Below are positions 11,882 through 24,404 of a stretch of DNA of 64,000 bases, piece after piece (positions within the stretch are counted from its first letter, which is position 1; the number at the start of each line of letters is the position of its first letter). The position numbers were made by a program, and so were the translations under genes. Source of the stretch: Latrodectus hesperus. Its lineage: Eukaryota; Arthropoda; Arachnida; Araneae; Theridiidae. The notes below the pieces were generated by a model, which saw only the letters and a program-made list of their open reading frames with translations, did no database searches and had not been told where the DNA came from. The stretch spans positions 62,001-126,000 of the forward strand of contig JAJQOW010000210.1 of assembly GCA_037975125.1 (NCBI GenBank), written 5' to 3'.

Positions 11882-13309
11882 GTAAGTAAGTCGTAATTTA
11901 ACGAAATGAAAAGTGTTTTACTAAAATGTATTTAACTTAACCTCTGAATGTGCAAAATTAACCAAGGAATTAATCATGAATGTACCATTACCGCTTACTT
12001 AACTCATTGGATATTGAATTTACTAATGAATTATATTAATCATCAAAATGAAAGAACACAACTATTGAAAAATATAATCTAACTATAAGCGGTTAATTTA
12101 ATTATTAATGAGAGTAAAATTACTAAGAGGTAATATTTTACCAAGTAATCTAATTACTGTGCAACTTTAAATTTAAGAGGGTGAATAAAGTAAAGCCTTC
12201 AGTTTTTTTTATTTTATTCAAAAAAAATGAAAATTACAAGGAAATTATATTAAAGAAAATTATAGAAATATATTTCAAATGAACGAATTTCTCATTAAAT
12301 TCCAAATATTATTAGTGCTTATAAAATTGATTAAATTGCTAGTATTATTTAATCTTCACAATTTCATTAGTTTTATAAGCGCTAATTCTAATATTCACTG
12401 AATAAACAATTTTTATCAATAAACGTTTGCGGTTCTCGAGAAAAAGAGAAAGGAACAATTAAAATTTTTCCCCAACTGTTTAAAAACAATAATGAGATTT
12501 ATATATAAAAAAGATTAAGTAAAATATCTATCAATGCATTTCTGAAGAGTTATATTTTTGTTAGATAAATAAATTTATTTGACTTGGCTATTTGATGACT
12601 TATACAAAATATTTAACCCTTAACTTCTACATATTTTTCAGAAAATAATGAAGTATTTATATGGTACCTTCAAAATAATAAAATAAATTTAAAAAGCTAT
12701 GTATAATTAAAATGTTTTTGGCAATTAAATTTTAGAAACAAAAATTGCTTAAATCCATTCAGATAATATTTTCCAACATTGATCAGATCATTTTGGGAAC
12801 TTTATAAGCATCTTGTTCTGTTATATCCAATCGACGTTAGTTTTCTCAATGGTTAAACATGAAAAAGAATTTTAATTCATTATTCAGGAAATCGTTAATA
12901 AAAATATTCCGTATTGAAAATGTTGGTTTTCATTTGGCTTAAAATAATTAGATGTTTAAATAAAGGAAAATAAGTCATATGTTTAAAAATATAAGTTAAC
13001 ATTAAATTTTGACCAGCATTGTATAAAAATAAGAAACATTTTAATAGCTTCTACTCTTCAGAAATGTAATTTCAATCCAAGTCAAGAGTTCTTTTCAGCG
13101 ATTACTAGAAAAATGGAATCTTGTCAAATATTCGATTAATGAACAAGTTTCAAAAATATGTAACCAAGTAAGAACGACAGTGCTATAATTTTGAATGCAA
13201 ATATAAAAATTGTAAAACTATATTAGTGAATATTTAGACCTTAAGCATTATTATATGCGAATTTTTAGGGGTGTAATGTTGAAATATGCTTGTTACTATT
13301 ACTCTGAAC
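11882..13309 (+). other. Intronic AT-rich sequence
   Basis: The first 1.4 kb of the intron between exons E and F. It is more than 70 percent AT with many short homopolymers, and nothing codes. It lies before the long-TIR transposon. Confidence 0.7.
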
Positions 13310-13314
13310 ATATT

Positions 13315-13650
13315 AAATATTAGGGTGAAATGAAAAAAAAATTTTTTTCCTTTTCGATTTGCTATAGTGTGCAAACGTTGTCTAGGGTGGTGGTATAAAC
13401 GACATAAAACAAATTTTTGAAAACGGAAAATATCTTCCGATCGCGCATGTACCTTGAATATTAAAAAATTCAACAAAAATTGTAGATTTTCAAAAATGAA
13501 AAAATATTTATATAAAAATTCCTATTTTCACATGTTATACCCTGAAATTACAACAAATGACATAAATGAGAATGTTAAATAGAAATTAATGAAAACACGT
13601 CATATCTTCCAACCGCGTATGTACAGTAATTTTTCGAATATTTAAGAATT
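13315..13650 (+). repeat. Left long terminal inverted repeat with two subterminal motifs
   Basis: AT-rich arm carrying TTTTCGATTTGCTATAGTGT, a GGTGGTATAAA phrase, and two copies of ATCTTCC-R-A-Y-CGCG-Y-ATGTAC at 13432-13450 and 13604-13621, about 170 bases apart. The reverse complement of 16905-17240 follows the same order. Reiterated motifs inside transposon ends are commonly transposase-binding sites; that role is inferred here. Confidence 0.7.
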
Positions 13651-13929
13651 TTCAAGTCGTTTTTCCTAAGACAAAAAAAAAAAATCCAATTATTTTTGGC
13701 TCGATATTGTATTAAAAATTAGTATTTAGAAAATTAGATATGTATTTCTTAATGTATAAAAATTCCGATCATGTATATATATTGGATTTTGCTTACAAAA
13801 TCGATCTACTCAGAGAAAAAATCTACGAATAGGTTTAAAATACGAACGAACGAAAAGAAAAAAATAGGTTCAAAATAGTTTAGAAGAACATAAAAAGAAG
13901 AGCATTATTCTTTATTTAAAGAGCCTGAT

Positions 13930-15110
13930 TCTATTATATTGGCCATGTGTCTCCATGCTCTGGCAAGGCAAGGGACATCGCTCGCAGCATACTATCGTTT
14001 TTGAATGAAAACGAATTTTCGCTAGAAGACCTTGACTTTATTGGATGTGACGGTACTAATATTAATAGTGGCAGTAAAAATGGCGTCATTCGTCAAATAG
14101 AAGCCTACATTAGACGTCAATTGCAATGGGCTATTTGTTTACTCCATTTTATTGAATTGCCATTACGTCACATATTTAAACATTTAAATGGAGAATCAAA
14201 GGGGCCGAATTCTTTTTGTGGACCGATTGGGCAGCAACTTATCAGCTGTGAAATGCTGCCAATTGTAGCATTTGAACCTAAAGAAATTGTAATCCCTGAA
14301 GTTGATTGAGATATATTAAGCAGCGATCAAAAGTACTTGTTGGATATTTACCTTGCTATCAAAACAGGCAACTGTTCCACTGATTTGTCTCACCTGGACC
14401 TATTTCTCCTTTAAGATGGCTTACAACTGCCAATAGAGTCTTTAGACTGTATGTCAGTACAGCATGTCCCTCAGAGGAGTTAAAAATTTTAGTCACCTTT
14501 ATTACTAAATCTTATATGGCAGTCTGGTTTCAAATTAAATCAAGTAATAAATTTACAGATGAACCTATTCCCACATTTAGAAAGCTATAGAAACATAACG
14601 TTATCTACCAAATGATCTAAAAATAGTGGTGGATCCCGTAATCGAAAGGAATGCATTCTTTGCACACCATGGAAATATATTAGTTGCTATGATTTTTGGC
14701 AAACGATCACATTTACGGGAACTTGGTTTAAGAAGAGTTTTCATCAATATAAAAGCCAGGGAATGTGTTTCAAAATAAAAAGTAATTAGAAATTTTGTTA
14801 CATCAAAGATTAATTTCAATGCTATTGATTATACTGAACTGATTAATTGGAAATCAGTAAATATTTCTCCACCTCCAGTACTTCGAAACATAACAGAAGA
14901 CGAAATTAAATCTCTTATACAATCTGCTGAAATACCGAAATGGGATCTCGCAGATTTCCCCTGTCATTCTCAAGCAGTTGAAAGATGTGTCAAGCTTGTA
15001 TCAGAGGCATCACTGAAAGCATGTGGCCCAGTATCTAGAGATGGTTACTAGAGCAGCCTTACGTTCGAAGTCAATCACACGTAAGTTTTCGAAGATGTCA
15101 GAATACAGTG
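13930..15110 (+). pseudogene. Decayed transposase-like ORF (uncharacterised arthropod transposon protein family)
   Basis: Open from about 13947 to 14309 (SPCSGKARDIARSI, then FIGCDGTNINSGSKNGVIRQ, CLLHFIELPLRHIFKH, FCGPIGQQL). Homologous sequence then continues through stops and frame changes to DLADFPCHSQAVERCVKLVS at about 14950-15005 and CGPVSRDGY near 15045. I recognise this as a repetitive protein family common in arthropod genomes, usually annotated as uncharacterised (cc8k15.2-like). Location between matching inverted repeats supports a transposase role. Many stops (from 14308 on) make it inactive. The conserved D in CDGTN could be catalytic, but this is inference. Confidence 0.6.
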
Positions 15111-15189
15111 TTGCCCTTCATGAGAAATAAAATTTGTTGTTGCTGTTACTGATGACACTTGGACAAACCAAGCTCACAATTCCTTGGCT

Positions 15190-15523
15190 ATGTGAATTTA
15201 AGTCAATTAGGAGCGTCTTTCGTTTATTCAGAGCATCATGAATGTAAAAGTATGACTTTTGCTCTTCAAATCCTCCGATATATGGCGGCACCAGAGGATC
15301 TATTCCCTTAATTTTGGCGTTGATCTGAAGGGGGAGTAAATTTCTCCAAAACCTTTGCACCCATAGAAATTGCTCAACGACCGACCACAGGACTTTCGAT
15401 TCCACAGATTTAACGAGCACGTATATCGCATATTCTCGACTGGGTCTTTGGCGGCATTGGGATTCGAACCCCACCCTTCCGGATGGAAGGCCGATACTCT
15501 GACCACTAGGCTACCACGGCCAA
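15190..15523 (-). mobile_element. tRNA-derived SINE
   Basis: Read on the minus strand it begins TGGCCGTGGTAGCCTAGTGG with an RNA polymerase III A box (TAGCCTAGTGG, + strand 15503-15513). A perfect B box GGTTCGAATCC (+ strand 15460-15470) follows at normal spacing, then a non-tRNA body of about 250 bases. The head resembles tRNA-Gly/Glu-type tRNAs; a TTCC in the anticodon-loop position hints at tRNA-Gly(UCC). It is not a functional tRNA: stems are imperfect and the body runs on. The 3' boundary is approximate. Confidence 0.75.
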
Positions 15524-15527
15524 AAAT

Positions 15528-16586
15528 TAGCAGTAGTAAACTTTCTTATAGACCACAGAGACCTGTACATTCCAGGCTACAATGAAGATGAAGAGGAGAA
15601 CTAAATAGATCCGGAACCATAGATGTGCAACTGCTCCCAGCATCTGTAGCTACTATGCTATACACTAATCTCTTTTCCCTCCATAAACTACTTAACTAAG
15701 TTACACCAATTATTAAGGGAATTAGGGTCAGCCTACTCTCTAAATTTTCCTGTTATAATTGAATTTGTTTCATTTTTCAAATCGTATACATTGCTTTAAT
15801 TATCAGGAACTGCGCTTAATTAGTTTTAAGACTGTACAACCTAAGCCATCTACATGTCATGTCCTATAACGCAGCTCTAATTTCTAGATACCTCCACTTC
15901 CTAATGCTCTAAGGAGCATTATTAATTTATTTATTTTCTATTTAAACTAAATTGATACCTATCTTCTCCATTGTTAGTGATGCTTTGATACCTGACCCTT
16001 CTCTAGTGCCAAAAGCTAAAGTACCTATTAACAACAAACTACTAGAATTTGTAAAATTTGTATTGATGTTATTTACTAGATTCTCCCAGTGGATATTTCT
16101 TTAAAATTCTTGCCTCTTTGTGCTTAAGCTATTTTAAATATTTTTGTAATCATTTTGTTGAATTTCTGTAAATATTTCTCTCCTTGCTATACCCATTTGT
16201 TTGCACTCATACTCTGTCACGTACCTTTTAATTGTTCAGTTTGTTTTGTTTTAATGATTGTCTGTAAATTTGGTCTTTGTCCCAACTTGATCTTACCAAT
16301 AGTGTAAACTCATACACAATTACTCACTTTGCACTTGTGCTGTCCAGTAATGTTATTTTTTATTTTGTTCACACAATAAACTAGTCCAATGGGACCAGCT
16401 TTAGACAGCTGGAGGGTACCCTCCACTAGCGTGTGAAGTTATTGCGTTTTGGAGCTTGGCACCGTTGCAGCGGCGGGGTCCCTGGCGGTGCCACTTTCTT
16501 TTCTTCTTTCCAGCAAGTCCCATTTAAACTGGTAGAACCCTTCTTGGGTTAGGTACAGGGGACTTTGCTGGTGTATACTATACTAT
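15528..16586 (+). mobile_element. 5'-truncated non-LTR retrotransposon (3' end), 12-bp target duplication
   Basis: The exact direct repeat ACGGCCAAAAAT sits at 15516-15527 and 16587-16598 and encloses 1059 bases. The left copy is the 5' end of the SINE, so the insertion landed in the SINE. The 5' part may encode the last residues of an ORF2 (NFLIDHRDLYIPGYNEDEEEN then stop, ending near 15604). The remainder is a long 3' UTR with a (TATAC)-like tail at 16573-16586. Orientation is inferred from the C-terminal coding piece and tail. The family is not identified. Confidence 0.55.
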
Positions 16587-16904
16587 ACGGCCAAAAATAA
16601 AACTTAAAACTTAAAATGTCAAATCCGGTAAGAAAACTTTTTTGTATGTATTGTACATAGTAAAGAGTAAACACTCTTCATGGCTGGATGGTTGGGAAGG
16701 GTGTGGGTGGAACTCGAAGAGCAGCAACCTAAACGTGGTGAATTGTGGGTTGTTTTGATAAAAACGAAAACGCTACATAATTTTTGTGTATCAAAACAAG
16801 CTGAGAGCTGCACAATTTGCGTTGCAAATGCAGTGTTGAGGGTCTGTAAACAAATTAAATAATTCAGATAAAAGTGTAATCCATTTGCAGCAAGTAAAAA
16901 ACAC

Positions 16905-17240
16905 CAAATATCTCGTATTTTCTTTAAATTTCAAGCACATGCGCGATCGGAAGATATTGTTTTGTTTCAATAATTTTCTTTAATAATTTTTAACAATGTC
17001 TTAAGTTATCATTTCAAAGTATAACAAGTGAAAGAAAAGGAGAAAAAACTCTTCAATTTCACTGCAAAAAAATTTCAATTTTTGTTTATTTTTTAAAAAT
17101 TCAAGACGCTTTAGCGATCGGAAGATTTTATACAATGTCATTTTTTGCGACTTTTATACCACCAAACTATACAACTTTAGCACACTGTAGCAAATCGAAC
17201 AGGAAAGAAAAGTATTTTTCGCTCCACCCAATTAAACATG
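16905..17240 (-). repeat. Right long terminal inverted repeat with two subterminal motifs
   Basis: The inverted counterpart of 13315-13650: ACATGCGCGATCGGAAGAT at 16937-16955, AGCGATCGGAAGAT at 17113-17126, and TATACCACCAAACTATACAA followed by CACACTGTAGCAAATCGAA (about 17155-17200). Similarity decays outside about 17245. Confidence 0.7.
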
Positions 17241-17484
17241 CATTATATATCGCCGGAAATAAATCCAATCGAATAAATCAACGAGTAAGTAATATAAAAC
17301 TTACGATATTTATAATAATTCAAAGATCATTTATTAAAAATGATATATTTATCTACCTATTAATATATCGACACAATCTGATAGATTGGGAGTTGCACAG
17401 CCAAAGTGTAACTTTTAACAGTTACCACACATTATTCGCTTTTTGATAAGATATTTTAGAGACAGGTGATGAGAGAGAGAACCG

Positions 17485-17660
17485 TTTTCAAGTGCCGCTG
17501 GCTGAACTGCTAGCCAAATAGTTTGATCTCTTGTCTTCCGTTCAGCAGTTTGCAGTTTAAATCACACTTTGACCTTAGATGTTTGCAGTGGCTCGGAGTC
17601 CACTAGAAACCGCAAGTCCCGACCTAATGAGCCCTCATGTGCAAAAAATGACCATTGAAC
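17485..17660 (+). mobile_element. Possible degenerate SINE
   Basis: A GC-richer block in AT-rich intron: GCCGCTGGCTGAACTGCTAG, then a B-box-like GCAGTTTAAATC about 65 bases on, and a body (GGAGTCCACTAGAAACCGCA). The layout resembles a tRNA-derived SINE head, but the B box is degenerate and no second copy is seen in the window. Confidence 0.3.
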
Positions 17661-17790
17661 GAGAAACAAACTAAACCACGTTTAGCTATCCATATACACG
17701 ATGACAGCTATCCATATACACTTTGTAAGACATTTTAATGCCCCTACTTTGAATTACTTATCGAAAATATATAAATTAAATAAAAAAATC

Positions 17791-17990
17791 TGGGTTTCGA
17801 CACACTATCTAAGGAAAAAATTCCATAGCTAGTGTGTCGAAAACCAGAAAACTTTCAGGCACCCACTGCGACAAATTACATGCTGAAGACCGATGTGCAA
17901 CATTCAACTCCATTGTTTGACCATGGATGGGATCGAACTTTCCCTTGCTCTGATGAGCGACTACTAGGACACGACAGCTCCAACTAACAT
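17791..17990 (-). mobile_element. Possible degenerate SINE with 21-bp hairpin in its tail
   Basis: On the minus strand AGTTCGATCCC (+ strand 17930-17940) resembles a B box, preceded by GTCCTAGTAGTCGC as a weak A box. About 80 bases further is a near-palindrome: 17791-17811 pairs with 17827-17847 with two mismatches (core TTTCGACACACTA). The hairpin is seen directly; the SINE assignment is tentative. Confidence 0.4.
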
Positions 17991-18009
17991 AAAAAAATTT
18001 GACAAATAA

Positions 18010-18360
18010 TAAATTTAAGAAACCTGGTGAGGTTTGGTCCTCGGGTTGGGCAAGGTCAACTCATTCTTTCATGCCTTCAGTGGATACCAAACATACATAC
18101 ACAAGGGTGCAGGCAGACCCTGGACAGTACCTTTAGGTTAACGAGTTTGGAATACTCACCCATGACCAAGTGCCTCGTCATTTTAAACCAAGTTCAGGTG
18201 AAGGTCACACCTGAGATGGCACCCTCCTCTCCACATTCAAGAGTGAAGGAGGGACTGTGGTCCCCCTCCCAATCACTGCCCGTGGCAAATGATGCTTCAC
18301 TTGGATGATTTTAACGGGAAGCGGCGTTAAGCCCCTGGCGCTCCGCTTGTTTCATATACT
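18010..18360. repeat. GC-richer dispersed repeat-like block, unidentified
   Basis: A 350-base block with much higher GC than its surroundings. It begins GAAACCTGGTGAGGTTTGGT and ends GGCGCTCCGCTTGTTTC, inserted about 100 bases before exon F. It contains CATACATACACAAGG and several GTGGTCCCCC-type phrases. An open frame (18027-18308) has no recognisable protein. Composition and sharp edges suggest a transposon-derived piece, possibly a LINE or LTR end. Confidence 0.4.
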
Positions 18361-18466
18361 TGATTTCTGTTTTTATATTGCTTGCTTCATGTACATATTT
18401 ATATTTCTTCCTTCATATTTGAATTAGAGTAGAAATATGTCTACCAAATCTTATTTATTTGCTTAG

Positions 18467-18681
18467 GATTGGGGTTTCTATTCCTTATTACGGAGTGCAG
18501 GTGAACGTGACAAACTTATATGGAAATGAATTCTTCAACTTCTTTCTGATGTCTCTGGTGGAATTCCCGTCTCATTTGATCACCTGGTGGCTCCTGGTGA
18601 AAATCGGCCGCAAGAAAACGGCACAATTAGGTTTTGCAATATGTGCTCTGTCCAGTTTGGTATCTTTTGCAGCTCCTGAAG
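18467..18681 (+). CDS. SLC22-like transporter, exon F (helices 7-9)
   Basis: The acceptor is TTTGCTTAG and the donor is GAAG|GTTAGT. After completing the Trp codon it reads IGVSIPYYGVQVNVTNLYGN (helix 7 and the following loop). Then come FFNFFLMSLVEFPSHLITWW (helix 8), the second MFS signature KIGRKKTAQLG, and helix 9 (ICALSSLVSFA) ending APEG. The longest exon of the gene. Confidence 0.93.
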
Positions 18682-19720
18682 GTTAGTAACATAGAATCTA
18701 TTTTCAAAAAGACATCCTAAAACATGTTTAGAGAAGTTTCTAATTTGAATTTTTTATAAATTATTTTAAGGGAAATTCAGTATAAGCAAATTATTTTCTG
18801 CAGTAGAGATCAGAACTTCATCAAATGCAGTATGTTCCATCATCTAACATACTGCATTTTTGAAAACCATCAATAGTGGTTTCTAATTTTTTAATTTTAC
18901 TTGTATAAAATTTGGCTTGGTTAAACTGATTTCCATAAATCAGAAGAGATCTTCTATGATTCATTACCATTCATGTAATATTTTGCCTTTTTTAATATCA
19001 TTTGACTTAATTAAAAACTAGTACATTTTCCTGTTTACATTGACGATCTAGGATTTGAATGTTTAATGCTCTGTCCTTTAACTCAACAATTCGTTAGTTC
19101 GATTCACATCTTACGGTTCAGTGTTTTTAGGGATATGGAATCCATTTTGAAAGGCAAGCTTCAATCTTATCAGCTTTAATATGCAAAAAACTCACCTTTA
19201 GAGATAAACAAATCAAACTTTCTATATCGCTGGATTTGGTTTGAATTAATTTTGGCTTGAGTAAATGTTTTTGGGAAGAATATCCGAAAACTTCTCCTAA
19301 TGATTCATTATTTCTCATGAAATATACAATGTTTAATAATTCCTCCACTGGTGCTTTCTGTCGTCCACATTTATCCATTTAATTTAAAAGAAATATGGCT
19401 TAACCAAATCGCAGCAATAAGAGAATAGGTCAAACCAACTTTGTACCAAATGATTTATTATCAAGCATTAACAATGGTATTGGCTTTTCAAATCCCCTCA
19501 ATGAAATGCTTCAACAATCTCATACCCTCGACTTATTATTAACTTATTCATCTTGTTATTTCGTGACATCTTCTTCAACTTCGTAAAGTTAAAATATTTG
19601 TCATTCGATATTTATAATCTTTGATAATTTTTATTTCAGCTGAAAATCAAATAACTTCTCCCTTACTCCCTATAAAACTTTTCAAGAACCTTTCTTCAAA
19701 TGCTCAAATTGAGTAAAGTT
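18682..19720 (+). other. Intronic sequence, nothing identified
   Basis: AT-rich sequence with no supported coding or repeat feature. An imperfect inverted phrase (ATGCAGTATGTTCCATCATCTAACATACTGCAT, 18824-18856) can form a short hairpin. Confidence 0.5.
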
Positions 19721-19912
19721 GATTCAGTCTTTCATCTCTTCAGTGAGTCGATAAAATTGTGTAAAAAGTATGCTTGGGGTTTAAACACTGGGGATTTCCC
19801 GTTAGATTGATAACCTAACCAAATCGTATGCTTCGCCATCCCCATAGCTCACGAAAACTGAAATGTGCACAATAGGCCTTGTCCCCCTATGATCTGTCGT
19901 GTCACCGAGTTT
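19721..19912 (+). mobile_element. SINE, 5'-truncated copy (same family as 29772-30045)
   Basis: Starting GATTCAGTCTTTCATCTCTT it aligns along its length with the minus-strand SINE at 29772-30045. Shared landmarks are CTTCAGTG-R-GTC-R-ATAAA, TAAACACTGGGG, GATT or ATTGAT-x-ACCTAA, TATGCTT, GGCC and TGTCGTG-x-CAC. The tRNA-like head with A and B boxes is missing. Inserted in host orientation in the intron between exons F and G. Confidence 0.65.
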
Positions 19913-22900
19913 AGTTTAATTATTAATCTCCTTATAAAGCTATTTGAACACACACACACGCATACAATTCCTAATAGATTATAAATATTCAGCATTCTGT
20001 TATGCTACAAATCGCTGGCATAAATTTTACTTCTTCTTTTAAACAAAATGCTTGCATTCCTAATATTTGAAGAGCTTACCTCTGATCACCCATCTTTTTA
20101 TATTTCATACTTAATATCATTATGCAATCAAACGCATGGGGTTTATACAAATGTGAGGCATGCATATTTTAAATAGGATAAATCTGGTAACAATATACTC
20201 CAGGGAATATTGCTAGAAATCTTTATCTTTCCTATCTAAACTTACATAAAAAATGTTCCAGAAAAAAGTAAAAAATCATGACAAATTCAAATATTATACT
20301 TAATACAAAATATAAATCCTTCTTTTTCAAAATACCTTCCCCGAAATAATGAGCAATATTTCCATTATTCAATCCACTTTTAAAAATTAGAAGACAAGCA
20401 CTTTTCTGGAAACTACTTCAGGAACTCTGCATTGCTGATATGATGACGAATCTGCATTACATTTCCTGCCGCAAATATTTCCTTTCAACATTGGGAACAG
20501 TAATGAATCGATGGTGCGAAATCTGCATTGTAAAGTGAAAAATTAGTAGTTTTCACAGTATTGCCTTTACTAAGATAATGTGGAACAGAAATAACATTAT
20601 TGAAACATAATGCTAAACTTCCTGTAACTTCTTGACGCATTCTCAATTTGTGATTTTAGAGAAATTTTCAAAATTGAAGCATAATATTCATACTTCACAG
20701 ATGTTTTCAGTCACATAGCATGTTGATAGATTAATCTCCATATGATCAAGCAAATAATCATTGTAATCTTTTCAACATATTTTTATATTTTAGGTGAAGA
20801 ACTAGTGATGTTGTTATTACTAATCATGTTTGGATTTTCTAATAAAATTCCAATTTGCTAAATCGAAATTCCAATTTTTGCTAATCATGTTTATCAATTC
20901 ATCTTAATAATAAATTCAAATTCCAAATAAGCTTACCTTGAAAAGGTTTTTAATTTCTTTATTAACATGAGACATACTGAAATAGGACAAGACATGGAAA
21001 AATAACAAGACATGGAACAAATAACAAGACATCGAACAAAATAAACATCTACATTTTTGGGCGCAGAATCTTATTCTGTTTTTAAACAAAGATATTCGCG
21101 CAGTGCGCCCTCTATAGACAAATAGTTGCAACAAATCATTCATGATCTAGTTAGATACGATCCATGTATTCAAGCAAAGTCAATAAGTAGAATTGGAGAT
21201 AACATTATGTTCCCTAAACTTAGACTCAGCAGTCTAGGACATGCTCTAGAGAGGCTGATTTTAGATGATATTAGTTGCAAATTAGAAATACTTGGCAGCC
21301 ACTTAAAAAGTGAAAGCGAAGGGAGGTAGCAACTTCTTTTAGAGCAAGAAACCGGAGCACCCGAAGGGTGAAGACTTAACTTGGCTCCCTCACCTGTGTG
21401 TCTCAGCTAAGAATAGTGGAATGGCTTTCACGCCTCCCTACGTGCATCCCCCATTCGGCCACAATAAGGCTTCACATAGGACTTCAAAAGGAGAGTTAGC
21501 GTGTTTCTATACATTTGTTACAGATTTAGTAACGAAATCAAAAAATAAACGTAAGTTTTATTATAAGTTACTACAGTTTATTGGAGATGCGGATTATTTA
21601 AAACTATTCGTCTCCTCTCACAGCATTAGTGAATTCTCATTAGCATTTCTTCAATAAGGAGATAAATGATGGAATCATTGTGAAGCTGTAAATTGTAGAG
21701 TAGAATATAAAATACTGGAATCTTCGAAATGCTAGTCTATGTTTCGATCCTCGCATAAAATTTTCGCAGATTTCCTTGCAGACAATGTTAAGGTTTCAGT
21801 CATTCATAACACTTTCTCATCGACTTTATACAAGTTATGGACTTAAGAAAGTCAGTTCTTTGGAATATTTTCTTGAAATCACTATGCCATCTTACAATTT
21901 TCAGGTACGGTTTTTTCTATCAACCGTAAGACAGAACAATGCATGTTTGTGTGTTTTAAAAATATTACATCTTGAAATTCGTTGTCTTTCTATGTTTGAA
22001 ATTAGTTGTACAAATATAGTAAATATATTTTGTTCTTATGTAAATAAAATATTTCCTATGATGGAGTGTTAAATGTGTCGAAGCTCTACACACTCAAGAT
22101 CCATAGGTACTTGTTAGCTTCTTTGTTACTGTTTTCTTCAAACAATAGCAGATTGTTACAGCTCAACGTATGTGTTCTATTAATTCTGAATCATCATAGC
22201 CATTTCTGTAATAACAGTTTAAGCCTTTAAAAATAATTTTATGGAAATAAATTTTTAAATATGAAAATAAAAAAGGAACTATGTTGTCTGTCAGTTTTAA
22301 TACATTTTTTATACTTCTTTTTGAATGTAGATTTAAATGAAATAAAGTGTCGTAGCAAAAATAATTTTCTTGTCTCTTCAAATTAGTCCAAGCATTAGAT
22401 TGTTTCCCTTACATAATAGCATATATGTGTGGTAAAAATTACTGAGTAGAACATAAAATAAAATTAGAGGTGGTATGAAAATTTACACTTCCTACTGTTC
22501 ACAGAAAGGTTTTGTTGCTTCTGTGATAAGCAAATATAGTTAACTTTAATTTTATTGAAACAAGTATGCAAAAATAATTTTCCTAAATTTTATTTTATTT
22601 TTAAGAAAATTCTTTATAATCTCTAATATTTTCTTGATTATATTAAAGTATGTGTGTGTGATTATATAAATATTTGATTTTTAAAAAGATCAAAACATCT
22701 AACATTTGAATATATTGTATAATATTGCACAATGTAAATTATTATAAAAAAAATTTAAACAGTTCAAAACAAATATAAAATAATAAAAACAATCTCGCAG
22801 TCTAGTCTAAACAAATTTCGTACATGTTTGCATCAGGTTTTATATTATAATCGGAAGTTATTTCATAAAATCGGAAGAATACATTCCGTTACAATAAACT

Positions 22901-23337
22901 ACGACTTGGCTCATTTATCGCCATACCATCTTGCAGGATTTAGGGATTAAATTATTTAATACGAGATTTTATTACTAAATTGCAACGTTTTGCACTAAAT
23001 CGCAAAATGTAATGACTTATTTTGTTCATGGAAATGGTCAATAAATGTTTCTTAACCAGAATTTTAAAACAGTCATTCAATTTTCAAAAAGCATTTTTTG
23101 AATTTTAGAAAAACTTTTAACACGTTTTAAATATGCTTAAAAATGTCTAAGAAAATAATTATAGACCACAATTAAAACATATTTTTTCTGTATAACATAA
23201 GTCTTGATTTCATATAAATTTTATACAAAAATATCATTGGAAGATATTCTAATTATTAAAACCCATTTGATGCATACTTAGACTGATTTGTTTCTACAGT
23301 TTAGTTGATGGTGTCTTTCTTTTGTGTAAATTTTCAG
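19913..23337 (+). other. Intronic sequence with one GC-richer patch
   Basis: AT-rich, ending at acceptor AAATTTTCAG. A slightly GC-richer patch at 21150-21490 (AAACCGGAGCACCCGAAGGG) looks like an old repeat fragment. The frames over it (21126-21329, 21421-21657) match no family I recognise. The repeated phrase AACAAGACATGGAA / AACAAGACATCGAA at 21000-21040 is a short tandem. Confidence 0.5.
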
Positions 23338-23519
23338 ACTCTCGGAGGATAGGAATTATTGTTTCCGTGCTGTCAAAAGCGGGCTCAAGTTCAGCCTTTA
23401 TGTCTCAATACCAACTGACACCCGAGCTCTTTCCAACTTCTCACAGAGGTATGGCCATGGGGATGACCATGACTATAGGGATTGGCTCAACATTGGTGAC
23501 TCCTTATATTGTCCTTCTA
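23338..23519 (+). CDS. SLC22-like transporter, exon G (helices 10-11)
   Basis: The acceptor is AATTTTCAG and the donor is CTTCTA|GTAAGT, ending in phase 0. It reads SRRIGIIVSVLSKAGSSSAF (helix 10), then SQYQLTPELFPTSHRGMAMG. The latter is the E-L-x-P-T-x-x-R-x-x-x-x-G signature before helix 11. It ends GIGSTLVTPYIVLL. Confidence 0.93.

Positions 23520-24404
<885 letters not shown>

Larger units (their letters stand above)
13310..17245 (+). mobile_element. DNA transposon with long, imperfect terminal inverted repeats
   Basis: The left arm (about 13315-13650) and right arm (about 16905-17240) match in inverted orientation. The phrases TTCGATTTGCTATAGTGTGC and TGGTGGTATAAA, and the motif ATCTTCCGATCGCGCATGT, recur on the opposite strand in the right arm. 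Each arm carries the ATCTTCC...CGCG...ATG motif twice (13432-13450, 13604-13621; inverted 16937-16955, 17113-17126). Between them is a decayed transposase-like frame (13930-15110) plus a SINE and a LINE tail inserted later. Exact ends are not fixed because the outer sequences have diverged. The superfamily is not certain. Confidence 0.7.

Noticed and set aside
15428..15523. Functional tRNA gene on the minus strand
   Set aside because: A and B boxes fit, but the acceptor and anticodon stems do not pair properly and the transcript continues into a SINE body.
21126..21657. Two frames of 67 and 78 codons
   Set aside because: No recognisable motif; they overlie a GC-richer patch likely to be an old repeat.
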